64,000 nt of DNA from Paenibacillus lupini (GTDB lineage Bacteria; Bacillota; Bacilli; Paenibacillales; Paenibacillaceae). Position 1 is the first letter of the stretch. The number at the start of each line of letters is the position of its first letter. A program made the position numbers and the translations under genes. Under the pieces are notes generated by a model. The model had not been told where the DNA came from, made no database searches, and was given only the letters and a program-made list of their open reading frames with translations. The stretch lies in contig NZ_JAASRW010000001.1 in assembly GCF_011761355.1 (NCBI RefSeq), positions 1 to 64,000 on the forward strand. Direction: 5' to 3'. Of the stretch, positions 8,612 through 17,556 are shown one piece after another.

Positions 8612-9295
8612 TTAATCATCATCGCTCGATGTAAAGATCATGATGTATTTAACGAGCTCCAGTAAGGAGATCAGCGCTGCTGCCACATAAGTCAATGCGG
8701 CTGCGTTAAGCACTTTGGCGACGCCTCGTTCTTCTTCATTAGTAATAAAGCCCTCAGCGACCATCACATCACGTGCTCGATTACTTGCGTTGAACTCTAC
8801 CGGCAAAGTGATGACTTGGAAAGCAACGGCTACAGAGAAGAAGATAATGCCGAGACCAACCAGGTTCATCGCATGGAACAGGAAACCTGCAATTAGCAGG
8901 AATGGTGCAATACCGGATGCGATGTTCACGACGGGGAAGATACGGTGGCGAAGCACCAGCATCGGATAATGTACTTTGTGCTGAATCGCATGCCCAACTT
9001 CGTGACAGGCAACAGCAACAGCGGAAATGGAGCTTTCATAATATACCTGCTCAGACAATCTTACAACGCGGTGGATGGGATCATAATGGTCCGACAACGT
9101 GCCGCGTACAGGTTCGATTGGTACATCATGTAAGTCGTTGGCGTCCAGCATACGTCTTGCTGCCTGGTAGCCGGTCAATCCATAATTCGTTTGAACGCCG
9201 GCCCATCTGTTGAACGTTCCTTTCACCCGGAATTGCGCCCATATGGATAGAGCGAAGGCAATCAGGATGAGGAAGTCCATGGGGTGAAAAAACAT
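8612..9295 (-). CDS. YugP family zinc metallopeptidase
   Basis: 227 residues. An N-terminal membrane segment is followed by a soluble part with the zinc motif HEVGHAIQ near residues 117-124 and three more hydrophobic segments in the C-terminal half. YugP belongs to the DUF1202/Zn-protease 2 group of membrane metallopeptidases; substrates are unknown. The EFNASNRA element downstream of the zinc motif, which supplies a third ligand in the family, is present. Ends in acidic residues SSDDD. Confidence 0.9.
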   Translation of the reverse strand: MFFHPMDFLILIAFALSIWAQFRVKGTFNRWAGVQTNYGLTGYQAARRMLDANDLHDVPIEPVRGTLSDHYDPIHRVVRLSEQVYYESSISAVAVACHEVGHAIQHKVHYPMLVLRHRIFPVVNIASGIAPFLLIAGFLFHAMNLVGLGIIFFSVAVAFQVITLPVEFNASNRARDVMVAEGFITNEEERGVAKVLNAAALTYVAAALISLLELVKYIMIFTSSDDD

Positions 9296-9358
9296 GTGAT
9301 CATACCTCCAATAGAATGTTTAAGGTTGCTGGATGTCTTGTATCGATGGGACAAATGC

Positions 9359-9790
9359 TCACATGAACGGTCCCTTATTAATAAGAAGCATTAATGCTTC
9401 GATACAAGCTGCTGTTTGGGGCATGAGGCGCGTATACAAGCGATTTGCTTGTCTCGGCTTCAGCTGTTTGAGGACAGGCTCAAGTTCCTTGACCTCACGT
9501 TCCAGCTGCGACAGGTGATGCTGGAGATCTGTCAGCTTCTGAGACACCTGCTCCTCGGCTGTAACCTTGCTCCAACCATCCAAAGCTTCCCTAATTTCAT
9601 CTAACGTATATTTTTCTTGCTTCATTTGTTCGATACGTTTAAGCCGGACTAAAGTTTCATCTTGATATAAGCGATAGTTTTTGGCGGAACGCTCCGATGG
9701 TTCTATTAGTCCCATGGAAGTATAATAATCAATCGTTCGTGAGCTGACATTCGCTAGTTTGGCAAGCTCGCCTATTCGATAAAGCTTCAT
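9359..9790 (-). CDS. MerR family transcriptional regulator
   Basis: 143 residues. N-terminal MerR helix-turn-helix (MKLYRIGELAKLANVSSRTIDYYTSMGLI, 1-29), a wing region, and a long coiled-coil dimerisation helix at about 80-110 (QKLTDLQHHLSQLEREVKEL). No cysteine cluster for metal binding is present in the C-terminus, so an organic or stress signal is more likely than a metal. Divergent from amtB but 350 bp away; target unknown. It lies 60 bp upstream of the YugP gene on the same strand and could be its operon partner. Confidence 0.85.
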   Translation of the reverse strand: MKLYRIGELAKLANVSSRTIDYYTSMGLIEPSERSAKNYRLYQDETLVRLKRIEQMKQEKYTLDEIREALDGWSKVTAEEQVSQKLTDLQHHLSQLEREVKELEPVLKQLKPRQANRLYTRLMPQTAACIEALMLLINKGPFM

Positions 9791-9864
9791 ATCCCCAAAT
9801 CCTCCACCTTCTTTCTATATACTATCCCTTAATCATAATCGGAAACTAACCATACAGTCAAACG

Positions 9865-9881
9865 TGTTACATGAATGTACA
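9865..9881. promoter_or_regulatory. Degenerate GlnR/TnrA-type box
   Basis: TGTTA-CATGAAT-GTACA differs from the consensus TGTNA-N7-TNACA by one base. It lies 118 bases (centre to centre) upstream of the perfect box at 9983. Could be chance. Confidence 0.35.
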
Positions 9882-9982
9882 AATTTCTCTTAATTAATTG
9901 TTAATACTAGAAACTGATTCCAAAGTAATAGACTCAAAATGCGAAGAATATATATCCTCTAGAACCAATTCCCTAGGCCATT

Positions 9983-9999
9983 TGTGAAAAAACTTAACA
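9983..9999. promoter_or_regulatory. Perfect GlnR/TnrA box, distal site of amtB
   Basis: TGTGA-AAAAACT-TAACA matches TGTNA-N7-TNACA exactly. Its centre lies 90 bases before the first base of the amtB -10 box, or about -102 from the predicted start of transcription. The same distance is found at the nitrate locus. Confidence 0.75.
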
Positions 10000-10057
10000 T
10001 TCGGATCGTTTTGAGACACGAACGTTAGATTTTTTTTCAAAAATAGAAGATTATATA

Positions 10058-10086
10058 TTGTCAAACTAGGTGCTTCTGACTATAAT
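10058..10086 (+). promoter_or_regulatory. Sigma-A promoter of the amtB operon
   Basis: TTGTCA at 10058-10063, a 17-base spacer and a perfect TATAAT at 10081-10086. Transcription is expected to start near 10093, giving a leader of about 50 bases. Confidence 0.8.
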
Positions 10087-10107
10087 GACATTAAGTCTTT
10101 CCTAACA

Positions 10108-10124
10108 TGTTAGTAAACATCACA
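10108..10124. promoter_or_regulatory. Perfect GlnR/TnrA box, downstream site of amtB
   Basis: TGTTA-GTAAACA-TCACA matches TGTNA-N7-TNACA exactly and lies just after the predicted start of transcription (about +15 to +31), a repressing position. It overlaps a 12-base palindrome CTAACATGTTAG (10102-10113). Confidence 0.75.
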
Positions 10125-10141
10125 TTAAGGGAGTGGTCGTA

Positions 10142-11500
10142 TTGATTAAGAAAATGGTGTTAACTTTAGGAGCATTATGTTTGGTATTCCCGGCAATGGC
10201 ATTTGCCGATGATCCAACAGCTGGAACACTTAACATGGGAATCAACTCGCTATGGGTAATGGTAGCATTCGTGCTCGTATTGCTCATGCAAGGCGGCTTC
10301 ATTCTATTAGAAACAGGTTCCACTCGAATGAAGAATGCAGGTCACGTAGCTGGTAAGACAATCTTCACAGCTGGTCTTGCTGCACTGATCTTCTGGGCTG
10401 TTGGTTATGGCTTTGCATTTGGTGCAGATAGTTCCATTAGTGAATTTATTGGATTCGGTGATTTCCTCTTCGATCCTTCTATTGTAAGTGTGGATGATGG
10501 ACTTCCTACTACATTATTCTTCTTGTTCCAACTTGCATTTGCTACCGTATCACTCTCGATCGCATGGGGTGGATTTGCGGAACGTGCTAAATTGTCTTCT
10601 TACTTTATCTTCACAATTATCTTCATTGGTGTTATCTATCCTATCGTGGCTCACTGGATCTGGGGCGGCGGCTGGCTTGCAAAAGACGGCGCACAAGATT
10701 TCGCTGGTTCCACAGTTGTTCACTTGTCTGGTGCACTTGCAGCATTCGCGGCAACAGTACTCTTGAAACCGCGTATTGGCAAGTTCAATAAAGATGGCTC
10801 TGCAAACGAAATTTCCGGTCATAACCAAGTGTTTACAGCTCTGTCTGTGTTGCTCCTCTGGGTAGGCTGGTTCGGCTTTAATGCTGGTAGTACTTTGGGA
10901 ATTGGCGATGGCTTCTTTGGTTATGTTGGCTTCACAACGATGCTGGGTGCAGGCGCTGGTGCAGTGGCAGCTCTTCTGATCTCCTGGGCAGTTAATGGCA
11001 AAGCGGACATTACTACAATGTTGAATGGTACACTTGCTGGTCTAGTAGCTATTACAGCATCTTGTGCATTCGTAGAGCCTTGGGCAGCAGTTGTTATCGG
11101 TCTGGTAGCAGGCGTGCTTGTATTCTACAGTGCAAAATTCTTCGAAAAAATCAAAGTCGACGATCCAATCTACGCAATGTCCGTACACGGCGCTGCTGGT
11201 ATCTGGGGTACGCTGGCTAACGGTATCTTCGCAACAGATGAGCTTGCTACTAAAGTAGGCGTTGGTCAAGGTGGTCTGATTGATACAGGCAGCTGGCACC
11301 AGTTAGGTGTTCAAGCACTGTCGGTTGCAGTGTGCGGCGCGTTCGTACTTGCAGCATCGTTCCTTGTCCTTGTAATTATCAAAGCTGTAATCGGCTTCCG
11401 TGTTACAGAAGAGCAAGAGATTATTGGTCTTGACCTGAGTGAGCATGGCGCTTATGGTTATCCTGAGCAACTTAAAAAAGGTCAAGGCATCCAAGGTTAA
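10142..11500 (+). CDS. amtB: Ammonium transporter, Amt family
   Basis: 452 residues. A signal-peptide-like N-terminus (KKMVLTLGALCLVFPAMAFADD, apparent cleavage after AFA) is followed by eleven hydrophobic segments. Amt hallmarks present include WVMVAFVLVLLMQGGFILLETG, the FAERAKLSSYF segment, the twin-histidine region HWIWGGGWL and FHG/VHGAAGIWGT, and a C-terminal DLSEHGAYGY loop that contacts PII in other Amts. It imports ammonium at low external nitrogen. The start is TTG at 10142, 8 bases after AAGGGAG; the in-frame GTG at 10133 overlaps the ribosome binding site. No glnK/PII gene is adjacent. Two perfect GlnR boxes flank the promoter. Confidence 0.95.
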   Translation: MIKKMVLTLGALCLVFPAMAFADDPTAGTLNMGINSLWVMVAFVLVLLMQGGFILLETGSTRMKNAGHVAGKTIFTAGLAALIFWAVGYGFAFGADSSISEFIGFGDFLFDPSIVSVDDGLPTTLFFLFQLAFATVSLSIAWGGFAERAKLSSYFIFTIIFIGVIYPIVAHWIWGGGWLAKDGAQDFAGSTVVHLSGALAAFAATVLLKPRIGKFNKDGSANEISGHNQVFTALSVLLLWVGWFGFNAGSTLGIGDGFFGYVGFTTMLGAGAGAVAALLISWAVNGKADITTMLNGTLAGLVAITASCAFVEPWAAVVIGLVAGVLVFYSAKFFEKIKVDDPIYAMSVHGAAGIWGTLANGIFATDELATKVGVGQGGLIDTGSWHQLGVQALSVAVCGAFVLAASFLVLVIIKAVIGFRVTEEQEIIGLDLSEHGAYGYPEQLKKGQGIQG

Positions 11501-11540
11501 TGCTAGTATTGTTGGACTGACCTGAGGGGAGAGGCGGCGG

Positions 11541-12608
11541 ATGGGCGATCCGGTATGTGTGCAGCTTCTGAAGCAAATCGGCAAAGCCGATAATGTGAAT
11601 GTACTGCGCAGTTTGCGGGATCAAGTACACGAGCATATGAAAGGTATTCTCCAGATGAGTCCGGTCGAACAATTCAACGAACAATTAAATGAGCTGCATG
11701 ATTCGGTTATATGCCGCTCTATCATACTAGCGGAAGCGGAAATGGCACGGTTGGGGATGGGTTCTCCCCCCGTGCCTTACGCGTATCTATTGTTCGGCAG
11801 CGGGGGACGTCAGGAACAGACGCTGTCGAGTGATCAAGACAGCGGCATTGTTTTTGAGGACTCCGTCAACGATTCGGAGGAGGCCAAGGCTTATTTTCAG
11901 CAATTAACCTTAATCATCGTCTCGAACCTGCAGCAATCCGGTTATCCGCTATGCGAAGGTAATGTGCTTAGTAATAACCCGGAGTGGTGCATGTCGATAT
12001 CCGAATGGAAGGTCAAGCTGAATGGCTGGTTCGCAGAACCGGCTTGGGAAGCCGTTCGATACTTGTTAATCATGGCAGATGGAAGATCGGTATACGGTGA
12101 TCATCGTCTTGCTTTTGAACTCAAAGATCATTACTTCAATAATATGATTGATTATCCTAACATTATAAGACGTATGCTTGATAATACGATGCGTCATAAA
12201 GTGCTGCTAGGATTGTTTGGTCATTTGCTTAAGGAACAATACGGATCAGATGCTGGGAGCCTTGATATTAAATACGGTGCGTATATTCCGCTTGTGAATG
12301 CGATCCGATTGCTGGCGATTCAAGCGGGTATTCGTGATACCTCAACACTTTCGCGTATCCGCAGACTTGCCATGCATAATGAATTGGAATCGGATGAAGC
12401 CGCCGGCTCTGAACAGGCATTTCGTCTCTTTCTTCGCCTTCGGCTCATGACAACCGAGCAGAACGAAGATGGATTGTATGCGAACAATGGTAAGTTGTCC
12501 AGCCGGAATTTATCTAGAGAAATGACCGAAGAGCTGAAGAGTGCGCTTAGGCATGGCAAAAGGCTGCAGCGCAAGGTGTTTAAACGTATAACGGGAAGGC
12601 TTATGTAA
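11541..12608 (+). CDS. DUF294-type putative nucleotidyltransferase (GlnD-like)
   Basis: 355 residues. The core LLFGSGGRQEQTLSSDQDSGIVFED (about residues 85-110) is the nucleotidyltransferase signature G-S-x-G-R-x-E-x(5)-S-D-x-D of the GlnD N-terminal domain and of DUF294 proteins. The C-terminal about 150 residues match the helical DUF294_C substrate-binding part. The CBS and cyclic-nucleotide domains common in this family are absent. Lying 40 bp after amtB and 17 bp before an exonuclease gene, it is probably co-transcribed with them. A regulatory nucleotidylation role in nitrogen control is plausible but inferred. ATG is 8 bases after GAGGGGAGAGG. Confidence 0.8.
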   Translation: MGDPVCVQLLKQIGKADNVNVLRSLRDQVHEHMKGILQMSPVEQFNEQLNELHDSVICRSIILAEAEMARLGMGSPPVPYAYLLFGSGGRQEQTLSSDQDSGIVFEDSVNDSEEAKAYFQQLTLIIVSNLQQSGYPLCEGNVLSNNPEWCMSISEWKVKLNGWFAEPAWEAVRYLLIMADGRSVYGDHRLAFELKDHYFNNMIDYPNIIRRMLDNTMRHKVLLGLFGHLLKEQYGSDAGSLDIKYGAYIPLVNAIRLLAIQAGIRDTSTLSRIRRLAMHNELESDEAAGSEQAFRLFLRLRLMTTEQNEDGLYANNGKLSSRNLSREMTEELKSALRHGKRLQRKVFKRITGRLM

Positions 12609-12625
12609 GGCGGTGGTGAAAGATA

Positions 12626-13360
12626 ATGAAAGAACCAAAAGGCGTCGGGCGGATGTGGAACTTATATAAAATAGGTGGTTTCACGCCTGCAATAGCTTCC
12701 ATGATGGGCTCGCAAAATGCGCAGCAGATGGCCTTTATACGTTCTATGAACAAGGAGCAACGCAAAGGATCCTTGCTGGATATGCCGCTTAAGGAGCTGG
12801 ACATTGCTGTATTTGATTTAGAGACGACTGGATTCTATCCCTCGAATGGCGACGAGATTATATCATTTGGAGCGGTTCATATGAAGGGGGAAGAACTGCG
12901 GGAGTCTGAGCAGTTTTATAGTCTCGTTAATCCAAAACGTCGAGTTCCAAAGCAAATTATCGAATTGACAGGAATAACGAACGAGATGGTGCAGGATGCG
13001 CCGGAGTTGATGCAGGTTTTGCATGATTTCATGGAGTTTCTCGGGAGGAGACTGCTGCTTGCGCATGCCGCAGGACATGACAAACAGTTTCTAAACGCGG
13101 CGTTATGGCGTACTTCCAAAATAAGCTTAAATCATCGTGTCCTGGATACGATGCTGGTAGCGAAATGGCTGGAGCCAAAGCGCTCTTCTTATGCACTGGA
13201 TGACCTGCTTGAGGACTATGGCATTCCGATAACAGAACGTCACCATGCGCTGCATGATTCCATGATGACGGCTATGCTGTGGCAGAAATTTCTCGTTCAA
13301 ATACTAGATCGGAATATAACAACTCTTGGTGACTTGTATGCTTACTTAAGTAAGCATTAG
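12626..13360 (+). CDS. DnaQ-like 3'-5' exonuclease (DEDDh)
   Basis: 244 residues. Motif ExoI is VFDLETTGFYPSNGDEIISFGAV (Asp and Glu near residues 58 and 60), ExoII lies in LLAHAAGHDKQFLN, and ExoIII is HHALHDSMMTAMLW with the catalytic His and Asp. An N-terminal extension of about 50 residues precedes the domain. The family trims DNA or RNA 3' ends; this single-domain form is not the PolC proofreading subunit. Third gene of the amtB operon, with only 17 bp to the DUF294 gene. It overlaps the 3' end of the convergent JAMM gene by 15 bp. Confidence 0.85.
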   Translation: MKEPKGVGRMWNLYKIGGFTPAIASMMGSQNAQQMAFIRSMNKEQRKGSLLDMPLKELDIAVFDLETTGFYPSNGDEIISFGAVHMKGEELRESEQFYSLVNPKRRVPKQIIELTGITNEMVQDAPELMQVLHDFMEFLGRRLLLAHAAGHDKQFLNAALWRTSKISLNHRVLDTMLVAKWLEPKRSSYALDDLLEDYGIPITERHHALHDSMMTAMLWQKFLVQILDRNITTLGDLYAYLSKH

Positions 13361-13765
13361 AGCAAGGGGAGTGAATCCTTGTTCATAAAGCCGATAAGGC
13401 TGGACAATATTACCTATAGAGATAATCCAATAGGAGATCTGACGATCGGAAGCTGGAAAGCCAAGCAAGTCTTGCTTGGAAGGTACAGCTGAAGAGGTTG
13501 GATGCGAGTGGAAAAAACCGACGAGTGTTTGTCGGTTTTTTTGTATGTCGTAATAGATGGATATCCATTCGCCAGGATGAAAGCTGAAGGAGCGTGTAGG
13601 CTCAGGGTGTATATTCGTGATTGGCAAAATAGAAGTAACGATTGCAGGTTCACCCTGGGAAGCAGACGTACCTGCAAGTACGCCGCAGGCTTCATGAGGC
13701 AAAGCTTGCTGGCAGATGCTCAATAAGTGATCATAAGCTTCCTTGGTTATCGCGATCTTCTCCAT
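13346..13765 (-). CDS. M67 (JAMM/MPN) family metallopeptidase
   Basis: 139 residues. The JAMM zinc motif is complete: Glu25 in LPHEACGVL, then H86-S-H88-P with PS and Asp99 in SAVPSKQD. Bacterial JAMM proteases of this size remove C-terminal residues from ubiquitin-like sulfur carriers or cleave small peptides; no ThiS/MoaD partner is adjacent. The ATG at 13765 follows AAGGAG by about 10 bases; the track-length ORF starting at 13801 has no better site. Convergent overlap with the exonuclease gene. Confidence 0.85.
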   Translation of the reverse strand: MEKIAITKEAYDHLLSICQQALPHEACGVLAGTSASQGEPAIVTSILPITNIHPEPTRSFSFHPGEWISIYYDIQKNRQTLVGFFHSHPTSSAVPSKQDLLGFPASDRQISYWIISIGNIVQPYRLYEQGFTPLALMLT

Positions 13766-13822
13766 CTCATAAACGCTCCTTCCTGCAATTGTATAGCTCA
13801 TTATACAGGGGGCAAGAAGGAG

Positions 13823-15028
13823 TTAGCTAGCTGGATTAGCTGTTTTCTCGGGGTGTAGCAATCGAATGGCGAATAGGAGTGCTGCAATAGCCAGGACAGC
13901 TAGCAGGATAAACAGCGCAGTTACAGATCGATCGGCCAGCCAACTGAACAGTGGAGGACCGGCAGCAACGCCAAAAAATCGGAGGCTGCTGTAAAACGAA
14001 GTAACGATTCCGCGATGGGACCGATCCACACAGCCTGTAATCCAGGTGTTAAGGCAAGGGAGAAGCAGCCCTGTACCAACGCTGCTTATTGTAATAAACC
14101 CAATAAAGAGGTAGATGACCCAGTAACTGAATAGACAGCCAATTAACGCAGCACTCATGAGCGATAATCCGATCAGGATAAAACGGCGCATTTTTTTGCC
14201 GTCTTTTTTGATACTATGTCCGGTCAGATAAGCCGTAATCACAAGGCCAAGCAGTGGTATGGCAAGAATGCAGCCCTTCCATACGCCTTCAATGGAGTAG
14301 GGGGGCTTCTCGAGAATATCTGATAAATAGACCAATACTCCAAACAGCAGGAATAAACCCAGTGCTCCTGTACAATAGGCGGTGATGAGCCAGCGGCCTT
14401 TTTCCCGGAATATTTTTTTCATATCAGATAAATATTGTTTGAGCTTCAAGGGTTCTGATTCAGATTTGGGCTCCTTGATGAAGAACCATACAGCAGCAAG
14501 TGAAGCGGCGCAGAAGATCGGAAAAGCAAAAAATGGCGCATACCAAATAATCATAGCGAGTAGTGAACCAAGAATCGGACTAACGACTTTACCTGCACCA
14601 TTCGAAGCCTCAACAATGCCCAGTGCTTCACTTTCCTCTCCATCCTTATACATATCGCCAACAAGCGCCATGGCAATCGGAGCTGTTCCGGCTGCTGCTA
14701 TCCCTTGTATGATTCTGGAGATGACGAGGAGCCAGTAAGATCCCCAAACCGCAGCAAAGCCTGCCAGAATGCCAGCAGCGCCGTATACAGCGAGGGCGGG
14801 TATAATGATGATTTTTCTGCGGAAACGATCGGATAAATAACCGATAGCTGGTATGAAAATAGCTGCACTAACCGAAAATAGAGTGATAATAAGGCTGGAT
14901 TGAAGCTCAGAAATCTCCATCTTCTTGGCTAAGTCAGGCAAGATTGGGACGAGCATCGAATTGCCGAGCACAAGGACGAGTGGTACAGAAGCAAAGGCAA
15001 TATATTGCAGCCATTTGTGTTCGGCCAT
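13823..15028 (-). CDS. MFS drug-efflux-type transporter (DHA1 group)
   Basis: 401 residues with 12 predicted membrane segments. Typical pieces are GYLSDRFRRK after segment 2 (MFS motif A) and ISRIIQGIAAAGTAPIAMALVGDMY in segment 4-5 (motif B/C region) with the drug-antiporter proline/glycine pattern. A GGAGG lies 10 bases before the chosen ATG. It probably exports drugs or small metabolites by proton antiport; substrate unknown. Divergent from the TlpA-like gene with 135 bp between starts. Confidence 0.85.
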   Translation of the reverse strand: MAEHKWLQYIAFASVPLVLVLGNSMLVPILPDLAKKMEISELQSSLIITLFSVSAAIFIPAIGYLSDRFRRKIIIIPALAVYGAAGILAGFAAVWGSYWLLVISRIIQGIAAAGTAPIAMALVGDMYKDGEESEALGIVEASNGAGKVVSPILGSLLAMIIWYAPFFAFPIFCAASLAAVWFFIKEPKSESEPLKLKQYLSDMKKIFREKGRWLITAYCTGALGLFLLFGVLVYLSDILEKPPYSIEGVWKGCILAIPLLGLVITAYLTGHSIKKDGKKMRRFILIGLSLMSAALIGCLFSYWVIYLFIGFITISSVGTGLLLPCLNTWITGCVDRSHRGIVTSFYSSLRFFGVAAGPPLFSWLADRSVTALFILLAVLAIAALLFAIRLLHPEKTANPAS

Positions 15029-15163
15029 AAAAAAGCATCCTCCGATCTTGATGTTGGACATTTTGTCGATTTCTTGGCTAATGTGCCCTCTCGCTTGAGC
15101 TTCCATTCCTCGCCGTGTTACGATAGGTATAATATAGAAAAGAATGATGAAAGAAGGGACACC

Positions 15164-15697
15164 ATGAAGCGCGCTACGATGCTGTTTATCGCAGCTTTTG
15201 TATTAGCAGGTTTAGCGGTGTATCAATACGTCGCAAAAGATGAATCAAGCGTTACTGCGGCTGCTGCAGGCTTTAAGCCGAAGGCAGGATCTGAAGCGGT
15301 AACTTTCCAATTGCCTGGACTAGATGAAAAAAACTATGCGATTGGCGGCAAGCAGGACAAGCTGACCTTCGTTAATTTCTGGGCATCCTGGTGTGGACCA
15401 TGTGAGCTTGAAGCGCCGGATTTGCAAACCTTATATGAGAAATACGGGGATAAGATCGCCTTTTATGGTGTGAATGCCACAAAGTTCGATAAGGAACGGG
15501 CAGCAAGGCAGTTTGTGGACGATCATGAGTTTACATTCCCGATCCTAATGGACCGGAAGGGCGATGTCACAAATATATACAAAGTGGATACCTTCCCAAC
15601 GACGTTCCTCATTGATTCTTCCGGTGTCATTCGGGAACGGATTAATGGAGTCATTACAATAAAAGAATGGGAACGGCTTATCGAGCAATACAGCTGA
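15164..15697 (+). CDS. TlpA/ResA-like membrane-anchored thioredoxin
   Basis: 177 residues. An uncleaved signal anchor occupies about 5-22, then a thioredoxin fold with FVNFWASWCGPCELEAPDL (Cys77 and Cys80). The domain faces outside the membrane. Family members reduce apocytochrome c haem-binding cysteines (ResA) or other secreted disulfides. No ccs/res genes are adjacent, so the partner is unknown. Start ATG after AAGAAGGGA. Confidence 0.85.
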   Translation: MKRATMLFIAAFVLAGLAVYQYVAKDESSVTAAAAGFKPKAGSEAVTFQLPGLDEKNYAIGGKQDKLTFVNFWASWCGPCELEAPDLQTLYEKYGDKIAFYGVNATKFDKERAARQFVDDHEFTFPILMDRKGDVTNIYKVDTFPTTFLIDSSGVIRERINGVITIKEWERLIEQYS

Positions 15698-15704
15698 TTA
15701 TCCA

Positions 15705-15750
15705 ACAAAAAAACGGTCGTGCGGGTTAATAACCTGCACGACCGTTTTTG
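15705..15750. terminator. Bidirectional terminator between tlpA-like gene and cimA
   Basis: AAAACGGTCGTGCGGGTT pairs with AACCTGCACGACCGTTTT with one mismatch; A-tract before and T-tract after. Serves both convergent genes. Confidence 0.9.
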
Positions 15751-15769
15751 TTATTATTTGATTTTTAAA

Positions 15770-17383
15770 TTAATGATTTACAACACCAAGTCGTTCAATG
15801 TTATCGGTTGGGGCTGTGTTGGATTTCTCCATGTTAAGCAGAGCATAACGGATACTGTCCACTAAAGCTTCCCAGCTTGCTTCAATGACGTTGCTGGAGA
15901 CACCTACCGTGCTCCATGTGTTCTCGACATTGGAGGATTCTACAAGTACACGTACCTTAGCTGCCGTAGCATCTTTTTCGTCAAATACGCGAACCTTATA
16001 GTCGGATAAATGAATCTCTTCGATCTTTGGATAGAACTGGACAAGTGCTTTACGCAGTGCGTTATCCAGCGCATTGACCGGTCCGTTGCCTTCTGCAGCG
16101 GTATAAACCTGCTGACCGTCAACATTCAGTTTCACAATTGCTTCCGAGTTCATTTGACCTTTGGCGTTTTCCATCAGCACTTTGAACGATTCGACTTTAA
16201 ACACTTCAACTGTTTCGCCAAATGCTCGGCGGAGAAGAAGTTCGAGGGAGGCATCTGCAGCTTCAAATTGGTAGCCTTGATGCTCGAGTTCCTTGATATG
16301 ATCCATAATGGCTTTGGTTTGATCATTATTGGAGTTAATATCAAGACCAAGCGATTGTGCCTTGGAAATAATATTCGATTGGCCAGCAAGCTCGGAGACA
16401 AGAATACGCTGCTTATTGCCAACAAGCTCTGGCTGAATATGCTCGTATGTCTTGGAATCCTTCATGATTGCAGATACGTGAATACCGCCTTTGTGAGCGA
16501 AAGCTGCGTTGCCGACATAGGCTTGGCCGACCGGCATGTTCACGTTAGCGATTTCACTGATGTAGCGTGCTGTTCCCGTTAATGTGCGAAGCTTGTCTTC
16601 CGGTAGTACATCATAACCCATCTTTATTTGAAGATTTGGAATGATGGAGCAAAGGTTTGCGTTACCGCAACGTTCGCCGTAACCGTTAATTGTGCCTTGC
16701 ACCTGACGGGCGCCCGCTTGAATAGCTGCTAAGGAATTGGCTACAGCCAGCTCGCAGTCGTTGTGGGTATGTATGCCAATAGGTGCCGTTAATTCGCGTC
16801 GGATTCTGCTGACAATGTCGTGGATCTCACCTGGCAGGGTGCCGCCGTTTGTGTCACAAAGAACGAGCCAGTCTGCACCAGCTTCTTGTGCTTTACGTAA
16901 TACGGCTACCGCATAATCGGGATTGTTCTTGTAGCCATCGAAGAAATGCTCGGCATCAAATAACGCTTCCATACCTTTATGTTTCAAATAAGCGATGGAA
17001 TCGAATACCATGGCCAAGTTTTCTTCAAGCGTTGTTTGAAGAGCGGTATGCACATGGAAATCCCAGGATTTTCCGACAAGCGTAGCTGCCGGAACTCCGG
17101 ATTCAGCGATACGTACAAGGGAAGAGTCTTGTTCAGCCAGGCTGAATTTGCGGCGTGTGCTTCCGAATGCCGTAATTTTCGCTTGAATGTTCATGGATTT
17201 AATGCGTTGGAAAAACTCAATATCCTTGCTGTTGCTGCCTGGATTCCCGCCTTCAATATAATGAACGCCGAGAGCGTCAAGTTTTTGAGCAATCTTCAAC
17301 TTATCATCCGCTGACAAGCTAATCCCTTCGCCTTGCGTACCGTCGCGCAGCGTAGTGTCAAATATTGTTATGGGTGTAGTCAT
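15770..17383 (-). CDS. cimA: (R)-citramalate synthase (LeuA family)
   Basis: 537 residues, the length of CimA-type enzymes. FDTTLRDGTQGEGISLS near residues 8-24 is the citramalate-synthase form of the HMG-CoA-lyase-like active-site loop; LCDTNGGTLP and GIHTHNDCELAVANSL supply the metal-binding residues. The C-terminal about 150 residues form the LeuA allosteric dimer domain. It condenses pyruvate and acetyl-CoA to citramalate, the threonine-independent entry to isoleucine. Start ATG follows AAGGAGG. It is separate from any leu/ilv operon here, and I see no T-box in the 170-bp upstream region. Confidence 0.9.
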   Translation of the reverse strand: MTTPITIFDTTLRDGTQGEGISLSADDKLKIAQKLDALGVHYIEGGNPGSNSKDIEFFQRIKSMNIQAKITAFGSTRRKFSLAEQDSSLVRIAESGVPAATLVGKSWDFHVHTALQTTLEENLAMVFDSIAYLKHKGMEALFDAEHFFDGYKNNPDYAVAVLRKAQEAGADWLVLCDTNGGTLPGEIHDIVSRIRRELTAPIGIHTHNDCELAVANSLAAIQAGARQVQGTINGYGERCGNANLCSIIPNLQIKMGYDVLPEDKLRTLTGTARYISEIANVNMPVGQAYVGNAAFAHKGGIHVSAIMKDSKTYEHIQPELVGNKQRILVSELAGQSNIISKAQSLGLDINSNNDQTKAIMDHIKELEHQGYQFEAADASLELLLRRAFGETVEVFKVESFKVLMENAKGQMNSEAIVKLNVDGQQVYTAAEGNGPVNALDNALRKALVQFYPKIEEIHLSDYKVRVFDEKDATAAKVRVLVESSNVENTWSTVGVSSNVIEASWEALVDSIRYALLNMEKSNTAPTDNIERLGVVNH

Positions 17384-17556
17384 AGCCGGGACGCCTCCTT
17401 CTTAACTGATCGCCTTCACAAATATAATTAACTATTATAACACTTGTTGATTAGAATGTAGAGGGGAGCATGTAATTTTTTTACCGTCTGAATCGGATTT
17501 GACGCACCTTCCTGCAGAGCGGTATGCTGGGAAGAGTAGGAAGGTGATTACAGGCT

